Below are positions 58,044 through 64,000 of a stretch of DNA of 64,000 nt, piece after piece (positions within the stretch are counted from its first letter, which is position 1; each line of letters starts with the position of its first letter). A program made the position numbers and the translations under genes. Below the pieces are notes generated by a model that saw nothing but the letters and a program-made list of their open reading frames with translations, had not been told where the DNA came from and did not search any database. Origin of the DNA: an uncultured Lachnospiraceae bacterium (GTDB taxonomy: Bacteria; Bacillota; Clostridia; Lachnospirales; Lachnospiraceae); assembly GCA_910585005.1 (NCBI GenBank), contig CAJUCN010000007.1:62001-126000 (forward strand). The letters run 5' to 3'.

Positions 58044-59453
58044 ATGAAAATTTACAATACGTTGTCGAAAAGAAAAGAGGAGTTTATCCCTTTAGAAGAG
58101 GGGAAAGTGAAAATGTATGTGTGCGGGCCTACCGTATACAATCTGATCCATATTGGCAATGCCCGGCCGATGATCGTGTTTGACACGGTAAGAAGATACA
58201 TGGAACATAAAGGATATGAGGTAAACTTTGTGTCTAATTTTACGGATGTGGATGATAAGATCATCAAAAAGGCCATTGAGGAAGGCGTGGAGGCATCGGT
58301 GGTTTCGGAGCGGTACATTGCGGAGTGCAAAAAAGATATGAAGGCAATGAATGTAAAAGAAGCTACCACCCATCCCAAGGCAACGGAAGAAATTTGTGGT
58401 ATGTTGGATATGATCGGCACGCTGATTGAAAAGGGGCATGCTTATGCGGCGGAGGATGGCACGGTATATTTCAGAACCAGGAGTTTTCAGGGATATGGAA
58501 AGCTTTCCCATAAGAATCTGGATGATTTGCAGGGAGGAAACCGTTCCCTGCTTGTGACAGGGGAAGACCAAAAGGAAGATCCTCTTGACTTTGTCCTCTG
58601 GAAACCCAAAAAGGAAGGGGAGCCATACTGGGAATCTTCCTGGTGTGACGGGCGTCCTGGCTGGCACATTGAGTGTTCCGTGATGAGCAAAAAATACCTG
58701 GGGGAGGAGATCGATATCCATGCAGGTGGTGAAGATCTGATATTTCCCCATCATGAAAACGAGATTGCACAGTCAGAAGCGGCAAATGGAAAGCCTTTTG
58801 CAAAGTATTGGATGCACAATGCCTTCCTTAACATAGACAACCGGAAGATGTCCAAATCGGAAGGGAATTTTTTTACGGTGAGGGATATCAGTGAAAAATA
58901 TGATCTCCAGGTACTGCGATTCTTTATGCTTTCCGCTCATTATAGAAGTCCGCTGAATTTTAGCGCGGAATTGATGGAAGCAGCGCAAAACGGTTATGAG
59001 CGGATCGTCACCAGTGTGGGTAACTTAGGGTATTTGCTTGAAAATACAGCTACCGTTACGTTAAAGGAAGAAGAGTCAGGGCTGCTGGAACAGGCAAAAG
59101 GATTTATTACAAGCTTTGAGGAAGCGATGGATGATGATTTTAATTCGGCGGATGCCATTGCTGCAATTTTTGATCTGGTCAAGTTTGCCAATGTCCATGC
59201 CAATGCAGGCAGCAGCAAGGAGTTTTTAAAGGGGCTTAAGGATGAGATCCTTCTTCTTTCTGATATCTGTGGCTTAATTGTGGAAAGAAAGCAGGAAATG
59301 TTAGACCGTGACATTGAAGCATTGATCGGGGAGCGTCAGGCTGCCAGGAAAGCGAAGGATTTTAAGAGGGCGGACGAGATCCGGAATGAATTATTAGAAA
59401 AGGGAATTATTCTGGAGGATACCCGAGAGGGAGTTAAATGGAAGAGAGCATAA
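58044..59453 (+). CDS. cysS: Cysteinyl-tRNA synthetase
   Basis: A protein of 469 residues. MYVCGPTVYNLIHIGNARPM gives the zinc Cys and HIGN; WHIECSVMS, HAGGEDLIFPHHENE and KMSKSEGNFF complete the class I active site. Length is normal. SD AAGAAAGGAG lies in the end of cysE. It ends 16 bases inside mrnC. Confidence 0.97.
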   Translation: MKIYNTLSKRKEEFIPLEEGKVKMYVCGPTVYNLIHIGNARPMIVFDTVRRYMEHKGYEVNFVSNFTDVDDKIIKKAIEEGVEASVVSERYIAECKKDMKAMNVKEATTHPKATEEICGMLDMIGTLIEKGHAYAAEDGTVYFRTRSFQGYGKLSHKNLDDLQGGNRSLLVTGEDQKEDPLDFVLWKPKKEGEPYWESSWCDGRPGWHIECSVMSKKYLGEEIDIHAGGEDLIFPHHENEIAQSEAANGKPFAKYWMHNAFLNIDNRKMSKSEGNFFTVRDISEKYDLQVLRFFMLSAHYRSPLNFSAELMEAAQNGYERIVTSVGNLGYLLENTATVTLKEEESGLLEQAKGFITSFEEAMDDDFNSADAIAAIFDLVKFANVHANAGSSKEFLKGLKDEILLLSDICGLIVERKQEMLDRDIEALIGERQAARKAKDFKRADEIRNELLEKGIILEDTREGVKWKRA

Positions 59454-59896
59454 GTTTTTTACAATCGGTCAAAGATAGTTTTGATTTAAAAGAGGTGGAT
59501 ATCAGGACGTATTCACCTCTTACCCTTGCCTATATCGGAGATGCGGTTTATGACTTGATTTTTCGGACTATGGTGGTAGGCAGGGGGAACACTTCCGCCA
59601 ATAAACTTCATAATAAGACGATTCAATATGTGAAAGCGCCGGCACAGGCAAAAATGATAGATCTGATCATGGATGACTTGACGGAAGAGGAGCTTATCGT
59701 GTATAAAAGAGGCAGAAATGCCAAGTCTTATAGTATGGCAAAAAATTCCTCCGTAGCGGAATATAAGAAGGCAACCGGACTTGAGGCGCTTACAGGCTAT
59801 CTTTACCTGGAAGAACGGATGGGACGGATACTGGAATTGATACAAAAGGGTTACCGTAAGATGGAAACACAGGAAGGAAATCACAGTGGAAGATAA
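59438..59896 (+). CDS. mrnC: Mini-ribonuclease III
   Basis: A protein of 152 residues beginning within cysS. A lone RNase III catalytic domain without a dsRNA-binding domain: LTLAYIGDAVYDLIFRTMVV, then KAPAQAKMIDLIMDDLTEEE and GRNAKSYSMAKNSSVAEYKK with the acidic catalytic residues. In Bacillus it matures 23S rRNA. The cysS-mrnC-rlmB order is conserved in Firmicutes. Confidence 0.94.
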   Translation: MEESISFLQSVKDSFDLKEVDIRTYSPLTLAYIGDAVYDLIFRTMVVGRGNTSANKLHNKTIQYVKAPAQAKMIDLIMDDLTEEELIVYKRGRNAKSYSMAKNSSVAEYKKATGLEALTGYLYLEERMGRILELIQKGYRKMETQEGNHSGR

Positions 59897-60650
59897 GATG
59901 AGAGAAACGGAAGTCAGAGAGTCTGTCATAGAGGGGAGAAATGCAGTGATTGAGGCATTCCGCTCCGGAAGGACGATAGATAAGGTGTATATTCTTGACG
60001 GGTGCAATGATGGACCTGTCAGCACCATCAAAAGGGAAGCGAAAAAACAGGGCAGCGTGATCAAGTTTGTGACGAAGCAGCGTCTTGACCAGATATCCGA
60101 AACCGGAAAACATCAAGGGGTCATTGCTGCTGTGGCGGCTTATGCATATGCCCAGGTGGAGGACATGCTTGCACTTGCAGAAAAAAAGGGGGAGCCTGTT
60201 TTTTTGGTTTTGTTGGATAATATTGAAGACCCTCATAACCTGGGGGCAATCATCAGGACCGCGAACCTGGCCGGTGCCCATGGGGTGATCATTACAAAGG
60301 ACCGGGCGGTAGGGCTTACTGCCGTGGTGGCGAGAGCTTCAGCCGGAGCGCTTAACTATACGCCTGTGGCGAAAGTAACGAATTTGTCAAGGACGATCAA
60401 AGAACTGAAGGAAAAGGGCATGTGGTTTGTCTGTGCAGATATGGACGGAACCAGAATGTATGACTTAGACATGACAGGCCCTATCGGCCTGGTGGTAGGA
60501 AGTGAAGGAGAGGGTGTAGGCAGACTGGTGAAGGAAAACTGTGATATGACTGCCGCTATCCCGATGAAGGGGGACATCGACTCGCTAAATGCGTCTGTGG
60601 CTGCAGGAGTGCTTGCTTATGAGATCGTCCGCCAGAGAATTGGAAAATAG
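59886..60650 (+). CDS. rlmB: 23S rRNA 2'-O-methyltransferase, RlmB/TrmH family
   Basis: A protein of 254 residues from GTG at 59886 (or ATG at 59898). Substrate-binding N-terminal domain (VIEGRNAVIEAFRSGRTIDK) and SPOUT knot: PHNLGAIIRTANLAGAHGVI, GLVVGSEGEGVGRLV and IPMKGDIDSLNASVAAGVL, the three SpoU motifs. It overlaps mrnC by 11 bases. Confidence 0.94.
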   Translation: MEDKMRETEVRESVIEGRNAVIEAFRSGRTIDKVYILDGCNDGPVSTIKREAKKQGSVIKFVTKQRLDQISETGKHQGVIAAVAAYAYAQVEDMLALAEKKGEPVFLVLLDNIEDPHNLGAIIRTANLAGAHGVIITKDRAVGLTAVVARASAGALNYTPVAKVTNLSRTIKELKEKGMWFVCADMDGTRMYDLDMTGPIGLVVGSEGEGVGRLVKENCDMTAAIPMKGDIDSLNASVAAGVLAYEIVRQRIGK

Positions 60651-60665
60651 AAATCAGGGAAAGAA

Positions 60666-62006
60666 ATGGGAAAAGCGAACAGAGTTTTATTGATGCTGAT
60701 CGCCATGGTTGTTATCATGATCACAGCAGTTGGGATTAACCGGGCCGTGGAACAGCGCAGTACCAAACAATGGGCAAAGGAGCGCCGGGAACGTTATGAG
60801 GAAGCCCGTGCGGAGGTTGCTGAGATTCAGATGACGATCAGTGAGTTATCACAGGACCCACAGGCTCTTGAGGAATTTATCAAGGAGAACCAGCAATATT
60901 TTGAAGACGGGATGGATGTGGGTGAAGGAAGTATTGGGGAAGAGGCAGGATCAGAAAAGGATCAAAAGGAAAACCAATACCGGGAAAGCGATGTTTCCGA
61001 AAATGATATCTCAGGAAATACTGTCTCAGGAAATGATATCTCAGGAAATGACGTTTCAGGAAATGACATCTCAGGGAATTCCGTTTCGGGAAATACTATT
61101 TCGGGCAACAGTATCTCGGGGAACAGTGTTTCCGAAAATACGGTTACCGGGAATGACATTTCTGGAAATGGAATTTCGGCAAACAATCTGGCTAAGGAAA
61201 GCGGACGATCTGATGATGGATCATCGGTGTCCGGCAATACGTTGTTAGAAAAGAGAAAGATCCGGGGATCCTATCAGGAGACAATACTTCAAAAGGAACG
61301 GAACATGGAGGTCATTGAAGCCAGGAAGGTGGATTTTTCCCATAAAAAGATTGTGTGTCTGGGAGATAGCATTACGGCGGCTGCAAACCTGGAAAATATG
61401 GAGGATTATCAGCGGTATTCGTATCCTTTTTATTTGAAAGAACTTTTGAATGCTGAGAGTGTGGAAAATTTAGGGATAGGCGGATCTTCCATAGGGCGGT
61501 ATTGGGAAAACGCATTTGTGGACCGGTATCAAGAAATTCCTGAGGATGCAGATATTATTCTTGTTATGGGTGGGACAAACGATGGATTTTGTGTCTCACA
61601 GAAAGATTTTGGAATCATGGAGGAGCGGAAGGAAGGGACTTTTATTGGGGATTTGGACGAACTGATGAGGGGATTGAAGAAAAGCTATCCAGATGCACAG
61701 ATCGTTTTTGCGACGCCTCTTCCCAATGTGCTTCATGATATGCTGCGGAAGGAACGGGATTATCTTCTGCCCCAGTCCATGATCGTAAACGTCATGAAAG
61801 AACTTGGGAGAGAGTATGGGATTCCGGTGATCGACCTTTATAATTCTAATGTGTTGGATTCCCATGATGCTGCAGTGATTTATAATTATATGCCGGATGG
61901 CGTTCATTGTAATCCGGAAGGATACCAGGTATTGGCGCAGCAGATCGCAGCAGAGCTGGTCAGGATATGTGAAATGCAGGAGGAAGATCTTGAAGAAGAA
62001 TTATGA
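60666..62006 (+). CDS. Membrane-anchored SGNH hydrolase with pentapeptide repeats
   Basis: A protein of 446 residues. One N-terminal transmembrane helix (about 7-25), a coiled coil (about 30-75), then 13 tandem five-residue units of ISGND/VSGNT type (about 110-174). The C-terminal part (about 215-440) is an SGNH/GDSL esterase: VCLGDSITAAANLE (catalytic Ser), a GIGGSSIGRYW Gly block, VMGGTNDGF (block III Asn) and the DGVHCNPEGY end with Asp and His. It should deacylate an extracellular glycan, lipid or peptidoglycan substituent. It ends over the start of sigH. Confidence 0.86.
   Translation: MGKANRVLLMLIAMVVIMITAVGINRAVEQRSTKQWAKERRERYEEARAEVAEIQMTISELSQDPQALEEFIKENQQYFEDGMDVGEGSIGEEAGSEKDQKENQYRESDVSENDISGNTVSGNDISGNDVSGNDISGNSVSGNTISGNSISGNSVSENTVTGNDISGNGISANNLAKESGRSDDGSSVSGNTLLEKRKIRGSYQETILQKERNMEVIEARKVDFSHKKIVCLGDSITAAANLENMEDYQRYSYPFYLKELLNAESVENLGIGGSSIGRYWENAFVDRYQEIPEDADIILVMGGTNDGFCVSQKDFGIMEERKEGTFIGDLDELMRGLKKSYPDAQIVFATPLPNVLHDMLRKERDYLLPQSMIVNVMKELGREYGIPVIDLYNSNVLDSHDAAVIYNYMPDGVHCNPEGYQVLAQQIAAELVRICEMQEEDLEEEL
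60993..61187 (+). repeat. Thirteen 15-bp coding repeats (pentapeptide S-G-N units)
   Basis: From VSEND to ISANN the frame consists of 13 units, consensus [IV]SGN[DTS], with no gap. The DNA word TCAGGAAATGA recurs nearly exactly in the first units, so unit number may change by slippage. Confidence 0.9.
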
Positions 62007-62628
62007 GGAATGCAGCGATGAGGAACTGATCCTTCTTTTGCGGGATGGAGAAGAGTCCATCATTGATTATATTATGGACAAATACAAAAACCTGGTTCGG
62101 AGGAAAGCAAGGTCTATGTATATTTTAGGGGCGGACCGGGACGATCTGATTCAGGAGGGGATGATCGGGCTTTTTAAATCGGTCAGGGATTATGACGCAG
62201 GGAGGGATGCCAGTTTTTTTACGTTTGCCGACCTTTGTGTTTCCAGGCAGATGTACACAGCAATCCAGGCGGCAGGGCGGCAGAAACATACGCCGTTAAA
62301 TACATACATTTCCCTCTATACGGGTTCTTCCGAGGCTGATGGAGGGGGCAGAAGCACAGAGGGAGAATGGGATCTTATGGGGAGCATGATCTCTTGTCCG
62401 GAAAAAAATCCCGAAGAACTTTTGATTGATAAAGAGAATGTGGAGCGGCTGGAGCGAACCATTGAAAAAGAGTTAAGCGGTTTTGAAAAACAAGTGTTGG
62501 ATCTGCACATGACAGGCATGAGATACAGTGAGATCGCACGGGTGCTGGGAAGGGATGAAAAATCTACGGATAATGCATTACAGAGGATTAAAAGTAAGTT
62601 AAAAAAGGCAATTATAAAAAATGAATAA
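61990..62628 (+). CDS. sigH: Sporulation/stationary-phase sigma factor H
   Basis: A protein of 212 residues. I place the start at TTG 61990 (LKKNYEECSDEELILLLRDG) after AGGAGGAAG; an open frame extends upstream but only inside the preceding gene. It overlaps that gene by 17 bases. Region 2: EESIIDYIMDKYKNLVRRKA, DDLIQEGMIGLFKSVRDYD, FFTFADLCVSRQMYTAIQ. Region 4: LSGFEKQVLDLHMTGMRYSE, IARVLGRDEKSTDNALQRIK. This matches SigH, the first sigma factor of sporulation in Clostridia. The rlmB-...-sigH order is seen in other Firmicutes. Confidence 0.9.
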   Translation: MKKNYEECSDEELILLLRDGEESIIDYIMDKYKNLVRRKARSMYILGADRDDLIQEGMIGLFKSVRDYDAGRDASFFTFADLCVSRQMYTAIQAAGRQKHTPLNTYISLYTGSSEADGGGRSTEGEWDLMGSMISCPEKNPEELLIDKENVERLERTIEKELSGFEKQVLDLHMTGMRYSEIARVLGRDEKSTDNALQRIKSKLKKAIIKNE

Positions 62629-62645
62629 AATCTTTTTTGGGTATA

Positions 62646-62702
62646 TTGACAGGGGGCAACTTTGTTAATATACTTTTTTTATTTGATTCCGACCGACTGG
62701 TC
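62646..62702 (+). promoter_or_regulatory. Promoter and TetR-type operator of the RND gene
   Basis: TTGACA (62646-62651), a 17-bp spacer and TATACT (62669-62674). GACCGACTGGTC (62691-62702), an inverted repeat GACC/GGTC that resembles TetR/AcrR operators, begins 16 bases after the -10 box. A TetR-family repressor, not in the window, probably controls this efflux gene. Confidence 0.62.
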
Positions 62703-62740
62703 AGTTTTGAAAAACAGTTTATTCAAAGGAGCCTTTACAT

Positions 62741-64000
62741 ATGTTAGGGAAATTCAGTGTGAAAAAACCATATACCGTTTTGGTGGCAGTGGTGCTTGTA
62801 ATCGTGCTTGGAGTGGTGTCCTTTACCAAGATGACAACGGATCTTTTGCCCAGTATCAGCCTGCCGTATGTGATCGTCATGACGCCTTATCCGGGAGCAA
62901 GCCCGGAAACGGTGGAAATGGTGGTGACCAAGCCGGTGGAAGCATCCATGGCTACGGTAAGCAATATTGAAGGGATCAGTTCCGTGTCCAGTGAAAACTA
63001 CTCCATGGTGATTTTGGAGTTCGCCCAGTCCACGGATATGAATGGGGTTTCCTTGGAAATCAGGGAAAATTTGGATCAAATTAAAGGTTACTGGGATGAT
63101 TCTGTGGGAAATCCGGTTATTATGAAACTGAATCCGGATATGCTGCCTGTGATGATTGCGGCAGTAGGCGGGAATGACATGACGCCAGCGGAAGTGACGG
63201 AGCTTACACAAAAAAACATTATCCCGGAACTGGAAAGCCTGGAAGGGGTGGCCTCGGCCAGCGCTACCGGACTGCTGGAGGAGAGCGTTCATGTAATCAT
63301 CCGTCAGGAAAAGATTGATGTGATTAATGAGCAGGTCTTTGGTTCTATTGATAAGGAAATTGATGAGACGAAGGAAGAACTGGAGGAGAAAAAGCAGGAG
63401 GTTTATGACGGGCAAAACGAACTTGCGGATGCACGGAAGGAGCTTGCTGACTCCGAAGTGGATTTAGAGGAGAGCAGGCAGAAGCTGGAGGACTCTAAGA
63501 AGGAGCTTGCGGACTCCCGGAAAGAGATTGAAGACGGCAAGGCGGAGATTGCGGAAAATACGATCAAGTTAGAAGAGGGAAAGACGGAGCTTGCAGATAA
63601 AAAAGCGGCTACCGCAAGGCAGCTTGCGGAGGCGGAGACTCAGATTGTGACGGCAAAGGCGGATCTGGAAGCGACTAAGATGCATATTACGATGGATCTG
63701 GAAACCGTGAAAGCTTCCAATGATGCATTGCAGCAGGCCAAGCAGGGAGTTACGGCACTGGAAGGGCAATTTGGCAATAAGAATAATTTGGAAGCAGCGA
63801 TTACAATGGCAGGGGATGCCAGTGGGGTTCCATTTGACAATTTGAAAGATGAGATAAGTACACTACCAGACCTTACAGAAGATGCCGTGCAGAAGTTAAG
63901 TGAACTTGGGATTTTGATGAGTACGGATAACACTGTGGATGAGGCTATCGCTGCATTAGACAGCGCCAAAGAGACGGCAAGGGGAGAAGCAACCGCACAA
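62741..64000 (+). CDS. RND (AcrB/MexB-like) efflux transporter, N-terminal part
   Basis: 420 codons are visible before the window ends; the whole protein is probably over 1,000 residues. The first transmembrane helix (KPYTVLVAVVLVIVLGVVSF) and porter domain PSISLPYVIVMTPYPGASPE, with VVTKPVEASMATVSNIEGIS, are typical RND. After about residue 200 an Glu/Lys-rich coiled coil is inserted (about 205-300, repeated ELADxxKEL units), not found in AcrB but common in Gram-positive RND/MMPL-type exporters. Substrate unknown. Confidence 0.88.
   Translation, partial: MLGKFSVKKPYTVLVAVVLVIVLGVVSFTKMTTDLLPSISLPYVIVMTPYPGASPETVEMVVTKPVEASMATVSNIEGISSVSSENYSMVILEFAQSTDMNGVSLEIRENLDQIKGYWDDSVGNPVIMKLNPDMLPVMIAAVGGNDMTPAEVTELTQKNIIPELESLEGVASASATGLLEESVHVIIRQEKIDVINEQVFGSIDKEIDETKEELEEKKQEVYDGQNELADARKELADSEVDLEESRQKLEDSKKELADSRKEIEDGKAEIAENTIKLEEGKTELADKKAATARQLAEAETQIVTAKADLEATKMHITMDLETVKASNDALQQAKQGVTALEGQFGNKNNLEAAITMAGDASGVPFDNLKDEISTLPDLTEDAVQKLSELGILMSTDNTVDEAIAALDSAKETARGEATAQ

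Noticed and set aside
60993..61187. CRISPR array
   Set aside because: The repeats are 15 bp, contiguous, in frame and coding; there are no spacers. No CRISPR array was seen anywhere in the window.

Overview
The window looks like a stretch of a Lachnospiraceae (Clostridia) chromosome. The signs are purine-rich Shine-Dalgarno (SD) sequences, AGGAGG-type starts with frequent GTG/TTG codons, a T-box leader, sporulation-linked genes (sigH, ytaF), anaerobic metabolism genes (ferredoxin-type DUF362 protein, LUD protein, lar genes) and gut-type glycosidases. No taxonomic marker is present, so this is inference from gene content and style.

Layout. 1-9.9 kb: a partial secreted protein, an SPFH protein with a ribbon-helix-helix partner, a GGDEF/EAL protein, a CsoR-controlled copper export operon, an RsiV-like anchored protein behind four 11-bp direct repeats, and a LysM protein. 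9.9-21.2 kb: a GH35/42-like glycosidase; tyrS, preceded by a tyrosine-rich leader peptide and attenuator; a DUF362 ferredoxin protein; a DUF1653 protein; a 5'-nucleotidase; an SfsA-MutY fusion; a glycosyltransferase; a PAP2 phosphatase; and a lipid kinase. 21.3-25.5 kb: a compact phage-derived island. It has an XRE repressor with divergent promoters and paired operators, a small protein, scaffold, major capsid, two small genes and a sigma-70 factor, between two copies of a 13-bp sequence. No integrase, terminase, portal or tail genes are present. 25.6-31.3 kb: glyA, a LUD protein, a CPBP protease flanked by 56-bp direct repeats, a probable structured ncRNA of about 360 nt, a GH3 enzyme and an alkyltransferase-like protein.

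31.4-39.3 kb: an integrative element in tRNA-Gly(GCC), bounded by 23-bp att repeats. It carries a tyrosine integrase, an HUH rolling-circle Rep, an FtsK/TcpA-type ATPase, regulators, a Ser/Gly-rich exported protein and a DUF4258/zinc-finger pair. 39.4-53.1 kb: a membrane diguanylate cyclase, a cysteine-repeat surface protein, a Ca-type P-ATPase whose SD lies in a hairpin, YtaF, a beta-CASP metallohydrolase, thyA-folA, a GH5 lipoprotein, ilvE and small metabolic genes. 53.2-64 kb: ispF, a DUF3842 gene, larEBC (nickel-pincer cofactor; no larA here), then a Cys T-box followed by cysE-cysS-mrnC-rlmB, an SGNH hydrolase with 13 pentapeptide repeats, sigH from a TTG start, and a partial RND transporter behind a likely TetR-type operator.

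Most worth a second look: the tyrosine leader-peptide attenuator of tyrS, the capsid/scaffold/sigma island with its intact-looking repressor switch, the unexplained ncRNA at 29.1-29.4 kb, the RBS-sequestering hairpin before the P-type ATPase, and the SfsA-MutY fusion. All calls come from reading the sequence; no database search was run.
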